Assembly: GCA_017941035.1 (NCBI GenBank)
Contig: JAGAXG010000013.1
Span: forward strand, 30,779 to 94,778
Length of the DNA: 64,000 nt
Direction: 5' to 3'
From: a bacterium
GTDB taxonomy: Bacteria > Cyanobacteriota > Vampirovibrionia > Gastranaerophilales > Gastranaerophilaceae
Each line of letters begins with the position of its first letter. Position 1 is the stretch's first letter. Both the position numbers and the translations under genes were made by a program. The notes beneath the pieces were generated by a model, which was not told where the DNA came from, made no database searches, and saw only the letters and a program-made list of their open reading frames with translations. Of the stretch, positions 46,325 to 55,497 are shown piece by piece.

Positions 46325-47130
46325 AAAGCAGTTTCAAAAAAACAAATGAATGTATAATTCTTGCAACACCTCTTGTTGTATTTTTTCTATTAGCCGAAAT
46401 TTATTTTAATTTTGCGAAATACTCTGTAAATAATTCTACAAAATTAATTTTTGCAATTATAACAATGTTGATTATTTCAAGTGGTTTTATGGCAGGTTGG
46501 TTTTATATGGCAAAAAAAACATTAGAACTTGCAGATAGAGTCTTTGTTTTTGATAAAGACAGAATTAAAGCTATTTGGCAGTTAGTATTATCAATACCTA
46601 AAGGTTTTGGTGAATTATTTTTGTCTTTTATCGGGATAACAACTATTTCTTTTTGCTTGTACTCATTTATAATTTATGCAGTTACTTTATTTGTATCAAA
46701 ATTTATAGGTACAACTGATATTTTAACAAATGGCACACTACTAGGAACTACTCAAGAAATTTATTATAATATTGCAAATCTTCCTACTAATGAAATATTA
46801 GTTATAAACTATTGGTATTTTTTAATATTTATACCTATAACTATAATTTCTTTTTTTGGAATATTATGGATTCCAGAAGTTGTATACACTAAAAAGGGAG
46901 TTATAAAATCTCTTTTATCTTCAATAAAAAAAATAATGTTGACACATAAAAAAACACTTGCTATATATTTATATGTTTATGTTTTATACTTATTTTTAGC
47001 AATATTAATTACCTTTTCTGTAATACACCCTATTTTATATTTTCTTGCGATATTATTATTTTACTATTTTGTAATTCACATTACAATTGTGGTATTTTCT
47101 TATTATGAAAAAGAATTTGTTGACGAATAA
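46309..47130 (+). CDS. Multi-pass membrane protein of unknown function
   Basis: The 273 residues contain about six strongly hydrophobic segments (starting at roughly residues 15, 45, 100, 160, 220 and 245) with short basic loops. No transporter signature was recognised. The gene overlaps the CoA-activase-like gene upstream and miaA downstream (26 bases), so it is part of a tightly packed operon. The start ATG lies within the last codons of the upstream gene. Confidence 0.75.
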   Translation: MLSFIKSSFKKTNECIILATPLVVFFLLAEIYFNFAKYSVNNSTKLIFAIITMLIISSGFMAGWFYMAKKTLELADRVFVFDKDRIKAIWQLVLSIPKGFGELFLSFIGITTISFCLYSFIIYAVTLFVSKFIGTTDILTNGTLLGTTQEIYYNIANLPTNEILVINYWYFLIFIPITIISFFGILWIPEVVYTKKGVIKSLLSSIKKIMLTHKKTLAIYLYVYVLYLFLAILITFSVIHPILYFLAILLFYYFVIHITIVVFSYYEKEFVDE

Positions 47131-47986
47131 TTTAATAGCAGTTGTCGGCCCAACTGCCAGCGGGAAAACATCATATGCAATAGAATTAGCCAAAAAAGTG
47201 GATGGCGAAATAATTTCTGCTGATTCTCGACTTGTTTATAAGGGTTTTGATATTGGTACAGCTAAACCATCCAAAGATGAAATGAGTGAAATACCTCATC
47301 ATATGATAGATATTGTAGAACCAAAATTCAGCTATTCCGCGGGATTATATCAGCAACAGGCAAAAAAAGTAATTGAAGATGTAATATCAAGAGGGAAAAT
47401 CCCCATTGTCGTTGGGGGAACTGGCTTATACATCGATATACTTTTAAAAAATTATCATATGCCAAAAATTGAACCCGATTATGAATTAAGAAAACAGCTG
47501 GAAATGCTTGAATTCGAAGACTTATACAATATTCTTGAAGGGATTGACCCAAAAACTGCTAAAAGAATAGAACAAAATGACAAAAAAAAGCTTATAAGAT
47601 CAATAGAAATTATAAAGCAAACAGGTAAAACATTAGAACAAGCACGCTCAATAGGGGAAAAAGAGTATAATATTAAATGGATAGGTTTGAATTTTGAACG
47701 AAATGAATTATACAAAAGGATTAACAAAAGAGTTGATTTAATGATAGAAAAAGGCCTTATAGATGAAACTAAAGAACTTCTTAATAAACACGGAAGAATT
47801 CCAAATATTATTGATACTATAGGATATAAAGAAATCATTAAATATCTTGACGGAATATACGACATAAATACTGCGACAGAGGAACTTAAAAAAAATACTC
47901 GACATTATGCAAAACGCCAAATGACTTGGTTTAGAAAAAATACTGAAATTGAGTGGAACATATTTCCGGATAGATTAAAAAAGTGA
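47105..47986 (+). CDS. miaA: tRNA dimethylallyltransferase
   Basis: Adds a dimethylallyl group to A37 of tRNAs that read UNN codons. The P-loop AVVGPTASGKTSYAIELAK, the substrate motif ISADSRLVYKGFDIGTAKP and the middle VVGGTGLYIDILL are present, as is the C-terminal TRHYAKRQMTWFR. About 293 residues from the ATG at 47105; a TTG six codons upstream is less likely. The tRNA-Leu(CAA) in this window is a predicted substrate by the UNN rule. Confidence 0.95.
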   Translation: MKKNLLTNNLIAVVGPTASGKTSYAIELAKKVDGEIISADSRLVYKGFDIGTAKPSKDEMSEIPHHMIDIVEPKFSYSAGLYQQQAKKVIEDVISRGKIPIVVGGTGLYIDILLKNYHMPKIEPDYELRKQLEMLEFEDLYNILEGIDPKTAKRIEQNDKKKLIRSIEIIKQTGKTLEQARSIGEKEYNIKWIGLNFERNELYKRINKRVDLMIEKGLIDETKELLNKHGRIPNIIDTIGYKEIIKYLDGIYDINTATEELKKNTRHYAKRQMTWFRKNTEIEWNIFPDRLKK

Positions 47987-48421
47987 GGAATACTTAATTT
48001 TTACAACGACTTTTTTTACCGGTTCCTGTTTTTCATAAAAAATTTGCGGAGCATGAGCTTCATTAGGATAAATTATTGAAAAATTTGTACCATCTAAAAT
48101 AACATAGTGAGATTTGACAATTTCTTTATCATAAAAAGAAATATCTTTCACTTCATCATAAAAAGGATATTCATCTAAATTTTCTACATCGGTATAATAA
48201 ATTTTTTCTTTGCCTAATAATAGTATTTGTACATCAACATATTTACGATGACGTTCAAATTTTCCGTTTAACTTAGTGTTATACGATTCAACATTAGCGT
48301 AAATATCTTTTGTAATTTCATATTTCCCAAAAGCAATATCAGAGGTTAAATTTTTTATAAATAATAATGCCTCTTTTGGAATATTATATCTTTCTATATT
48401 TTTAATCTTGTCTGTTATCAT
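47975..48421 (-). CDS. YhcH/YjgK/YiaL family protein
   Basis: A 148-residue cupin-like protein of the DUF386 family. Landmarks are GKFERHRKYVDVQILLLGKE, FYDKEIVKSHYV, and IIYPNEAHAPQIFYEKQEPV with metal-type His and Glu. Members include the sialic acid anomerase NanQ and biofilm or sugar-linked proteins; the substrate is not certain. It overlaps the convergent miaA by twelve bases and begins one base from the stop of the large pseudopilin gene. Confidence 0.85.
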   Translation of the reverse strand: MITDKIKNIERYNIPKEALLFIKNLTSDIAFGKYEITKDIYANVESYNTKLNGKFERHRKYVDVQILLLGKEKIYYTDVENLDEYPFYDEVKDISFYDKEIVKSHYVILDGTNFSIIYPNEAHAPQIFYEKQEPVKKVVVKIKYSSLF

Positions 48422-50508
48422 TATAAGAATTTGAATTTATTTTTTATGTGTATAAAACATCTATTTGAATTACAAATATTATCACTTGAATAGAAAAATT
48501 GGTCAATATTTGTATTAGAACCCTCATTATTTTTTTTGAATTCATTATATTCATGGAATGAACCTAAATTTTGACAATAAGGTGTATAAGCACTAATTTC
48601 TTTAGCATAGCACAATGCTCTTGAATAAGGGACTGAAGGATATGCAACAATTCTTTTTCTACCTTTATCTGTATTTTTAAAATAATAGACATCAGCCGAT
48701 AGATAAGTACTATTACCTCCTATATATAATTTTGAAGAATTTTTATCCGCATCTAAAGGATACCCCGGATAAACTTTACCACTGGCACTTACATAAAAAG
48801 GAAATACATCATTCCACAATGTTCCACCATATGCATCATTATCATCTTTTGCGCCGTTAATATCAACAAACACAGTAAATCCATTTACGGCATAATCTCT
48901 CGGATCACGACGATAGCCTTTTGCAGAGTAAGAATCTATAATATCTGAAACATCGAGTGTACGACAGCAATTTCTGGCATCCTTAAGTTTCAATGAAGTA
49001 TTACCGGATTTTATATCAAAACAATGATTTTCAGCTTTGCAAAAATATTTATTACCTCCTGTGCAAGCAGAAGTTGAATGTGCTCCTGTATCTTTACATA
49101 TATTCACATCTTTATCATAATCAGTTGGGTCATATGATAAACCTGCAATTGAGGCTGATTTATCCCCAAGAATCCACAATCTTAAACCATTTGAGAATAC
49201 AATATTCGGAGTTATATTTTTGAAAGCATTCTTGAGAGATGCATTTTTTGATTTATTAAGTGAATTTATAGACAGATAGCTATTACCATCTTCAGAGGAA
49301 TAATTAACAGCATTAAATACATCCTCATAATAAGAAATTCCATTATCATTAGTAAACGTATCACAATGTGACTCAGATATGTTCCAATTTTCAGTTATCA
49401 ATTCACAAAAACGTTTTGCCTTTACAATAGGAGAATTTGCAATACAAGACTTTGAAGCATTATCAAAAGTTGAGCCTTTTTGACAGTTATTATACTCTAT
49501 GCAAACTCCGGAATCATTGAGAGAATACCCATCTTTACAAGAACAAGCTCGCTGAGAATAGCTATAATCAGAATTTTCTGAACAAAATACATTATTTGCT
49601 TCATTATAATCGTACCCATGGCTACTTGATACACAAGTATATACTCCATTTTCATATACAGCATACTTCCCAATCGCATCACAACATACATGACTATTGT
49701 TTTTAGCAGGAGCAATACAACTACAATCTGATGAATGACGCCAAGAATTTATTGAACAATCAGTATGAGAACTTGTACGATTACTTTCAACACTTAAATC
49801 ACTTGAACTACCAGTTAAACTATGCTCTTTTTGAGAAACAATGCATTCATAATAACTGCTGATATTTTCGTTAAAAGCAGAACTTACAGATTTGTACAAT
49901 GGAGTATCAATTTTAATATTATTTTTTGGATTACAAGAAGATGTTAAGTAAGTTTTACAAAAAGTTTCAGGATTTGATTCTGATAATATTTTATTTTTAA
50001 AATTACTTTTTGAAATTGAACAAACAGAAGGATTTACAAACAAATTATAATAAAAATCCACATCTTTACACAATGCTGAGATTTCAGGATCAGTATTAGT
50101 CCAATAAACAATATTTCCACCGTCATTACTCTTTATGACGTTTTGAGCACCCAAACATATTCTTGCCAAATTATATTGATAACTTGTCCAAGAAATTAAT
50201 TCTGGAACATCTGCATATGATTTGGGAAATACAAAATTGAAAAGATTAAAAACTTTTTTATTACTTGATTTAAATAAATTATTATCAAATGAATTAGAAT
50301 ATGCTAAATCAGGATCACCATATGATACAATCTGAGATCCGAGTTTTTCAACAGTTTTAAAAGCTAAATAATAAGAATATTCTTCTGTTTTCTTTAATTG
50401 CCCTTTTATTATAGGAATTGAAAGCATAACTAATATACCAATAATAAGCATTGTTATTGATATTTCCATTAAAGTAAAACCACGATTTTTATTCTTTAAA
50501 AAGTTCAT
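48421..50508 (-). CDS. Large cysteine-rich pseudopilin of unknown function
   Basis: About 695 residues. The leader MNFLKNKNRGFTLMEISITM is a textbook class III signal with Glu at +5 of the mature protein. A TTGAGG ribosome site favours this start; two in-frame ATGs upstream are within or before that site. The body has many cysteines, several as adjacent pairs (HVCCDAIG, NCCRTLD), and EGF-like stretches (RACSCKDGYSLNDSGVC). The C-terminal part (about 430-690) looks globular. The cysteine content suggests oxidative folding outside the cytoplasm. No known domain was recognised beyond the leader. Confidence 0.8.
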   Translation of the reverse strand: MNFLKNKNRGFTLMEISITMLIIGILVMLSIPIIKGQLKKTEEYSYYLAFKTVEKLGSQIVSYGDPDLAYSNSFDNNLFKSSNKKVFNLFNFVFPKSYADVPELISWTSYQYNLARICLGAQNVIKSNDGGNIVYWTNTDPEISALCKDVDFYYNLFVNPSVCSISKSNFKNKILSESNPETFCKTYLTSSCNPKNNIKIDTPLYKSVSSAFNENISSYYECIVSQKEHSLTGSSSDLSVESNRTSSHTDCSINSWRHSSDCSCIAPAKNNSHVCCDAIGKYAVYENGVYTCVSSSHGYDYNEANNVFCSENSDYSYSQRACSCKDGYSLNDSGVCIEYNNCQKGSTFDNASKSCIANSPIVKAKRFCELITENWNISESHCDTFTNDNGISYYEDVFNAVNYSSEDGNSYLSINSLNKSKNASLKNAFKNITPNIVFSNGLRLWILGDKSASIAGLSYDPTDYDKDVNICKDTGAHSTSACTGGNKYFCKAENHCFDIKSGNTSLKLKDARNCCRTLDVSDIIDSYSAKGYRRDPRDYAVNGFTVFVDINGAKDDNDAYGGTLWNDVFPFYVSASGKVYPGYPLDADKNSSKLYIGGNSTYLSADVYYFKNTDKGRKRIVAYPSVPYSRALCYAKEISAYTPYCQNLGSFHEYNEFKKNNEGSNTNIDQFFYSSDNICNSNRCFIHIKNKFKFL

Positions 50509-50523
50509 AATCATCCTCAAGAA

Positions 50524-51342
50524 TTATTTCAATTCAGCCATTGCATTTTTATAATCGTCATCAGAAGGAGCTTTCCCGTGCCATCCGGCATTATTTTCCA
50601 TAAAACTGACTCCCTTTCCTTTTATTGTATTAGCAATAATAGCAGAAGGAATGTTTGAATTTTTTGCTTGCTCTATTGCACTACAAATTTGCTTTATGTC
50701 ATGACCGTCAATTTCGATAACATTCCAATTAAAAGCCTCAAGTTTTTTGGATAAATTATCCAAAGGTTTAATATTTTCAGTGCATCCATCAATTTGAAGT
50801 CTATTTCTATCAATAATAGCAATTAGATTATTTAAACCTTTATGCGGAATACCCATTAAAGCTTCCCAGACATTACCTTCTTGCATTTCTCCATCACCAA
50901 GAATTACAAAAACATGTGCGGGATTATTATCTAGCTTTAAGGATAAGGCAATTCCTGAAGCAACCGAAAGTCCCTGACCAAGTGATCCGGTAGCTACTTC
51001 TACCCCCGGGCACATAAGAGATGGATGTCCTTGAAGTCTTGAGCCTAATTGTCTAAAAGTCATTAGTTCTTCTTTTGGAATAAAACCAATTTGAAAAAGT
51101 AATGAATAATACAATGGTGAAATATGCCCTTTTGAAAGGACGAAACGATCTCTTATACTGTAATCTTTATCACATTTTTTAGAATGACGCATATACTTAT
51201 GAAACAACACAGTCAAAACATCGCACGCTGACAATGAACCGCCAATATGACCTGATTTTGCATTGTAAACCATTGATATAACATTCTTTCGATTTTCCAG
51301 TGATAAATTTTTAATTTCATCTATTTCATTTTCTGTTAGCAT
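50524..51342 (-). CDS. Transketolase, N-terminal subunit
   Basis: The thiamine-diphosphate-binding half (272 residues) of a split transketolase. Motifs: GHIGGSLSACDVLTVLFHKY, DRFVLSKGHISPLYYSLL, GSLGQGLSVASGIALSLKL and the ThDP motif VILGDGEMQEGNVWEALMG ending near NRLQIDG. The pyrimidine-binding C-terminal subunit, normally the next gene, is absent: the next gene on this strand is the large pseudopilin. The ATG overlaps the WecG-like gene by seventeen bases and has a GAGAGG ribosome site. Confidence 0.92.
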   Translation of the reverse strand: MLTENEIDEIKNLSLENRKNVISMVYNAKSGHIGGSLSACDVLTVLFHKYMRHSKKCDKDYSIRDRFVLSKGHISPLYYSLLFQIGFIPKEELMTFRQLGSRLQGHPSLMCPGVEVATGSLGQGLSVASGIALSLKLDNNPAHVFVILGDGEMQEGNVWEALMGIPHKGLNNLIAIIDRNRLQIDGCTENIKPLDNLSKKLEAFNWNVIEIDGHDIKQICSAIEQAKNSNIPSAIIANTIKGKGVSFMENNAGWHGKAPSDDDYKNAMAELK

Positions 51343-52051
51343 TATTTAACCTCTCAAGTATAACTCTTAAAACAAACATTGGTAATGTTGGAAAAATTCT
51401 TTTAAATCTTTTAGGATCTTTTACTGTTCTGTACAACCACTCTAAACCCAGTTTTTGGTAAATTACAGGAGCTCTTCTAACCACTCCAGCCCATACATCA
51501 AAACTTCCGCCAAGTCCGATCATTACAGCACTTTTTAGTTCAGTTTTTAACTTACTAATAAAAAATTCCTGTTTAGGAGAACCTAAAGCAACTAACACTA
51601 AATCAGGAGAAGCTTTAGATAATTCTTCAATAATCAAATCCTCACTATCAAAATAACCATCATGAGAATAAACAACATTTAAGCCCTGAAATTCTTGTTT
51701 TAATTTCTCAACAGCTAAATTTACAACTTCAGGCCTAGCACCAACAAAGGCAACGGATTTACCTTCAGAATAAAAACATTTTATTAATGCTTTACCAAAT
51801 TCAACTCCTGCAATGCGTTTAACATTATGACCGAGTATTTTCAAACCTAATTCAACACCGATACCATCAGGAATAACAAGTTCCGCATTATTTATAACAG
51901 AAGCAAAATTTTCGTCTTTTAATGCATTAGAAATCATTTCCGGATTTATAGTTACAACATGCCCACTATGAGCACAAATATAATTAAGTGCATCTTCAAA
52001 ACAAAAACTGTCAACTCCAAATCCCAAAATTTTCACCAAGTCTCTATTCAT
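51326..52051 (-). CDS. WecG/TagA/CpsF family glycosyltransferase
   Basis: A GT26 family enzyme of 241 residues, which adds N-acetylmannosamine-type sugars to undecaprenyl-linked intermediates of surface glycans. Motifs: HVVTINPEMISNALKD, LVIPDGIGVELGLKILG, RIAGVEFGKALIKCF, VAFVGARPEVVNLAVEKL, and LVALGSPKQEFFISKL. The C-terminal AGVVRRAPVIYQKLGLEWLY is the family ending. The lipid carrier would come from UppS. Its promoter is one half of a divergent palindrome; see the entry at 52049-52099. Confidence 0.93.
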   Translation of the reverse strand: MNRDLVKILGFGVDSFCFEDALNYICAHSGHVVTINPEMISNALKDENFASVINNAELVIPDGIGVELGLKILGHNVKRIAGVEFGKALIKCFYSEGKSVAFVGARPEVVNLAVEKLKQEFQGLNVVYSHDGYFDSEDLIIEELSKASPDLVLVALGSPKQEFFISKLKTELKSAVMIGLGGSFDVWAGVVRRAPVIYQKLGLEWLYRTVKDPKRFKRIFPTLPMFVLRVILERLNNANRK

Positions 52052-52099
52052 AGATATATTATAACATATTATTAGAAATTATGCTATAATATATCTATG
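52049..52099. promoter_or_regulatory. Divergent palindromic promoter pair, both leaderless
   Basis: Reading outward on each strand, the last 15 bases up to and including the start codon are identical: TATAATATATCTATG. The outer arms match in 17 of 18 positions. On both strands TATAAT is six bases from the ATG (plus 52085-52090, minus 52058-52063), with no Shine-Dalgarno sequence. The whole spacer between the two genes is 45 bases. Confidence 0.8.
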
Positions 52100-52915
52100 A
52101 AAAAGATTATATTTATATTTTTATTTTTTGAAATACTGTTCACTGGATTAAAAGCAAACGCAATTGAATTTAATTTACTCGTTTTGCCTACAAATTTATT
52201 TTCTGTATGCGACAATTATTTTTGCTTTCCTGAAGTTTCAAATATTGTTGCAGAGGATATAATTGATAACATGACACAATATAAAAATATACATACAATT
52301 TCTTTGGCAGAAGTAAGAAAAAAACTTTTTCAAAATCCAACATTAAAACATAAAACTGAAAATGTAATAGGTCAATTTGCTAAAAATGAAAAAATAGATT
52401 TCGCATCTTTAAAAGATGTAACAGATGCTTTTGGAGTGAAATCGGCATTACTAATTACATCATATACAATTAATGATAAAACAACATTGAGAAGGAATTT
52501 GTGGGATATTTTAGAGGTAGCCAGCGCATTTGGAATTACATATCCCTTTGAATTAAAAACCTCCGCAGTCTTAACAGATAACGTCAATAATATTGTAATG
52601 TGGAGTGGGAAATACTCTAAAGAAGTCTCGGATAGTGAAGGTTATTATTCTGCAAAAAACCAAACCGAAGCGATTTCACAACTTGAAAAAATTAAAGAAT
52701 ATTCTAAAAATAATGTTTCACAAAATATTAGTCAAAATGTTTTTATGAGATTTTTTCCAAGAGAAGTAAGAACATTTACAGTGAGTAAACCTAAAACGGA
52801 AGCTGTCGAAGAAAAGAAATTTATACCTAATGCATTAGATAAAATTTATGATCCAAGAATGCTGAAACAGTTTAATAATACTGATACAAATGGTGATATC
52901 ATTTTTGCGTTGTAA
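52097..52915 (+). CDS. Secreted protein of unknown function
   Basis: A 272-residue protein with a signal peptide (residues 1-22, cut likely after ANA). The mature start EFNLLVLPTNLF, followed by EDIIDNMTQYKNIHTISLAE, recalls the fold used by CsgG/TolB-N-like proteins, in which a strand is followed by a helix that counts components, but similarity is too weak for a call. A charged, coil-like stretch lies near residues 190-215. Its promoter is one half of the divergent palindrome. Confidence 0.7.
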   Translation: MKKIIFIFLFFEILFTGLKANAIEFNLLVLPTNLFSVCDNYFCFPEVSNIVAEDIIDNMTQYKNIHTISLAEVRKKLFQNPTLKHKTENVIGQFAKNEKIDFASLKDVTDAFGVKSALLITSYTINDKTTLRRNLWDILEVASAFGITYPFELKTSAVLTDNVNNIVMWSGKYSKEVSDSEGYYSAKNQTEAISQLEKIKEYSKNNVSQNISQNVFMRFFPREVRTFTVSKPKTEAVEEKKFIPNALDKIYDPRMLKQFNNTDTNGDIIFAL

Positions 52916-53024
52916 ATTCAGAGCTTACAGAAAATATTTTATCTATCTTATGAAATGTGTCAATAATATCAACACCACTCACCAACAACATTAATAGAAA
53001 TAATAAAGTAATAAATGTTTTCAT
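52899..53024 (-). CDS. Possible 41-residue single-span membrane peptide
   Basis: MKTFITLLFLLMLLVSGVDI begins a peptide with one hydrophobic segment and a polar tail, ending inside the convergent secreted-protein gene. There is no good ribosome site. It may be a real small membrane protein or chance in AT-rich DNA. The rest of the gap up to the tRNA shows nothing else convincing. Confidence 0.25.
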   Translation of the reverse strand: MKTFITLLFLLMLLVSGVDIIDTFHKIDKIFSVSSEFTTQK

Positions 53025-53159
53025 AAAAATATAATTATCAAATAAAAATAAAATTAAATCAGCCAAGATACTAATTATGTTCTTCCGAGAGGAAAAAACT
53101 AAGCATTTACATAACGGACATAAATAATAAAAAAAAACTCCAAAATAGGAGTTAAAATT

Positions 53160-53245
53160 TGCCGGTGGTCGGGGTCGAACCGACACGGGGTGTGATCCCC
53201 ACCAGATTTTGAGTCTGGCACGTCTACCAATTCCATCACACCGGC
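53160..53245 (-). tRNA. tRNA-Leu (anticodon CAA)
   Basis: Class II tRNA. The acceptor arm GCCGGTG pairs with CACCGGC, followed by discriminator A; CCA is not encoded. The anticodon stem CCAGA / TCTGG encloses the loop CTCAAAA, giving anticodon CAA. A long variable arm (GGGGATCACACCCC) is present and the T arm is GTCGG TTCGACC CCGAC. A TATAAT lies about 20 bases upstream on the minus strand (53264-53269). A is at position 37, consistent with modification by MiaA. Confidence 0.97.
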
Positions 53246-53375
53246 GCATTCAATTGTCACCTTATTATAATATCAAAAAAAATTTATTTTTCAACAATTT
53301 TATAAAATTATAATTACACTATTTATTACACCACAATAGAATATTTTTTTTCCTAAAACAGCAAATAACTATTTT

Positions 53376-54164
53376 ATGAAAAAATTACTAATTTTAATAA
53401 TATTGATAACTATATTTATAGCGCCTTCATACAGTACTACTTTTACAGGAGAAGTAACTAAAGTTGGAGAACAGGAAAGCAATCGTGTCATCGATGCTAA
53501 CACAAAACAAGGTATTGATTACGCAAAAATTTCTATACCACAAAAAAAATTTCGTACATATACAGATGCAAATGGAAATTTCAAACTTCCTCAAATTTTG
53601 GTTAAAGAACCCATTATCGTAAATATTGAAAAAGAAGGATACCGACCGTTTTCACTTACAATTAATAACGGTCAAAGTCTTAATAACCCTATGAAAATTG
53701 AAATTGCCCAAAGTGAACCATTTGATATTGCACTTGATACTGAAATTCTACATCTTGGCGATAACAAATTTTCAAAGAATTCAGCAAACGCATCAGATTT
53801 TAAACTACAATCTCATGGGCCTTCTTATTCAAAAAATTTTATAGTAACTCAAAATGCAAAAAAAAGCACAAATTATCTTGTTATAGGTTCAATTTTAGGA
53901 TTAGACACAAAACTCGCACATCAAATGGGACAGAATAAAATAAAGTCAGGAGCATATTCAAGCCCTGCAGAAGTTTATTTCAATGGACAAAAAATCGGAG
54001 AATTAAGAATTAACGGAGATGGTCAAAGAATTAAGATTCCTAATTCACTCATAAAATCTGACACAAAAAATCAAATTACAATAAGGGCAGGCCAGAACTT
54101 AATGGCAAATCACATAGACTATGATGATTTTGAAATGATGAATTTATCCATATTAAGTGAATAA
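53376..54164 (+). CDS. Secreted protein with carboxypeptidase-regulatory-like domain
   Basis: A 262-residue protein with a signal peptide (residues 1-20). After it comes a short beta-sandwich resembling the carboxypeptidase regulatory-like/transthyretin-like fold: DANTKQGIDYAKISIPQ, TYTDANGNFKLPQI and VNIEKEGYRPFSLTI. The rest (about residues 130-262) includes a second beta-rich part with EVYFNGQKIGELRINGDGQ. Such domains often support cell-surface adhesion. It is monocistronic, with a strong terminator directly after the stop. Confidence 0.7.
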   Translation: MKKLLILIILITIFIAPSYSTTFTGEVTKVGEQESNRVIDANTKQGIDYAKISIPQKKFRTYTDANGNFKLPQILVKEPIIVNIEKEGYRPFSLTINNGQSLNNPMKIEIAQSEPFDIALDTEILHLGDNKFSKNSANASDFKLQSHGPSYSKNFIVTQNAKKSTNYLVIGSILGLDTKLAHQMGQNKIKSGAYSSPAEVYFNGQKIGELRINGDGQRIKIPNSLIKSDTKNQITIRAGQNLMANHIDYDDFEMMNLSILSE

Positions 54165-54166
54165 AA

Positions 54167-54195
54167 AAAACGGCATTTAGCATGCCGTTTTTTTT
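54167..54195. terminator. Bidirectional terminator between the secreted protein gene and ftsZ
   Basis: CGGCAT (54171-54176) and ATGCCG (54182-54187) with a five-base loop, flanked by eight A on the left and eight T on the right. It lies 3 bases from one stop and about 20 from the other, convergent, stop. Confidence 0.92.
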
Positions 54196-54214
54196 ATTAT
54201 TCATAAATGAATCC

Positions 54215-55390
54215 TTATCTTTTCAAAAAATCAGGGATTTCAATATTAGTAAAATTATTATTTTCTGTTAAAACAGATTTATTCTGACTATTAAAAGCAC
54301 CTGAGAAGAAATCCGAGGCATTTAAAGAAGATAATCCATCTTTATTATCGGAATTACCAAATGCTCCAAACTGAGATGAAGAAGTATTTTTTAGCTCAAA
54401 ACCTGTTGCAATAACAGTTATTTGAATTTCACCTTGAATTTTTTCATCAACAGCAGTACCAATAATAACTGTTGCATCATCTAATACAGCATCATGAATT
54501 AAAGAAGCGGCATCATTTATTTCATGAATACCCATATCAGGACCGCCTGTTATATTAACTATGACACCTGAAGCACCATTTATAGAAGATTCAAGCAACT
54601 GAGAATTTATAGCTTGCTGGGCAGCTTTAACAGCTCTGCCTTCACCTTGAGCACGACCAATACCCATCAATGCAGAACCTGAAGACTGCATCACAGATTT
54701 TACATCCGCAAAATCAACGTTGATAATACCAGGAACAGTGATAATATCAGAAATACCTTGGACACCTCTTAACAATACTTCATCAACAATTATAAATGCT
54801 TCTTGAAGAGAAACTTGTCTATCAACAACTTGAAGTAATTTATCATTAGGAACAACAATAACGGCATCAACAAATTCCTTTAATCTGTCTAAACCACCAT
54901 TTGCCTGATTTTGTCTTTTTCTTCCTTCCATAGAGAAAGGTTTAGTAACAACAGCGATTGTTAAAATTCCAAGTTCTTTTGCAATTTTAGCAACAACAGG
55001 GGCTGCTCCTGTACCTGTACCGCCTCCCATACCAGCAGTAATAAATACCATATCAGCGCCTTCCAAAGCCTGAGTAATCTCTTGTTGAGCTTCTTCAGCA
55101 GCTTTTTCACCAACTGACGGATCATTACCAGCCCCAAGACCCTGTGTTGAAGAAACTCCTAACTGAATTCTGTTCTTTGTTTGACCATTCATCAAAACTT
55201 GCAAATCAGTATTCATAAGCCAAAATTCAACACCAGAAAGACCGGATTTAATCATTCGATTAACAGCATTTCCGCCGCCACCGCCAACACCGATAACTTT
55301 AATTTTAGTTGGATTTATATTAGATCTTGATGTATCACTATTTGCAGAATCAGTTTTGCCTGCAAAAAGGTCTGAAATGATATTTTCCAC
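54215..55390 (-). CDS. ftsZ: Cell division protein FtsZ
   Basis: Tubulin-like GTPase that forms the division ring. The 391 residues carry [20 protein letters not shown], the signature [15 protein letters not shown], the synergy loop [11 protein letters not shown] and a variable linker, and end in IEIPDFLKR, the conserved peptide that binds partner proteins. The N-terminal extension is short. The neighbouring ftsA and ftsQ of many bacteria are absent; nadK is upstream on the same strand, separated by 107 bases with no other gene. Confidence 0.97.
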   Translation of the reverse strand: MENIISDLFAGKTDSANSDTSRSNINPTKIKVIGVGGGGGNAVNRMIKSGLSGVEFWLMNTDLQVLMNGQTKNRIQLGVSSTQGLGAGNDPSVGEKAAEEAQQEITQALEGADMVFITAGMGGGTGTGAAPVVAKIAKELGILTIAVVTKPFSMEGRKRQNQANGGLDRLKEFVDAVIVVPNDKLLQVVDRQVSLQEAFIIVDEVLLRGVQGISDIITVPGIINVDFADVKSVMQSSGSALMGIGRAQGEGRAVKAAQQAINSQLLESSINGASGVIVNITGGPDMGIHEINDAASLIHDAVLDDATVIIGTAVDEKIQGEIQITVIATGFELKNTSSSQFGAFGNSDNKDGLSSLNASDFFSGAFNSQNKSVLTENNNFTNIEIPDFLKR

Positions 55391-55497
55391 GATATTTACC
55401 TCTTTTATTCAATAAAACATTTACAATATAACAACATACTATGTTAAATAGCAAAAAAGTACAAGAAATTTAATAAAATTATGAACAAAATTTAATA

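Noticed and set aside
47479..47865. 128-residue ORF on the minus strand inside miaA
   Set aside because: It lies fully antisense to a clearly conserved gene and has low-complexity Ser/Ile composition.
52899..53249. 116-residue ORF on the minus strand
   Set aside because: Its first half is the tRNA-Leu gene read through; only the last 41 codons could be a separate peptide, listed with low confidence.
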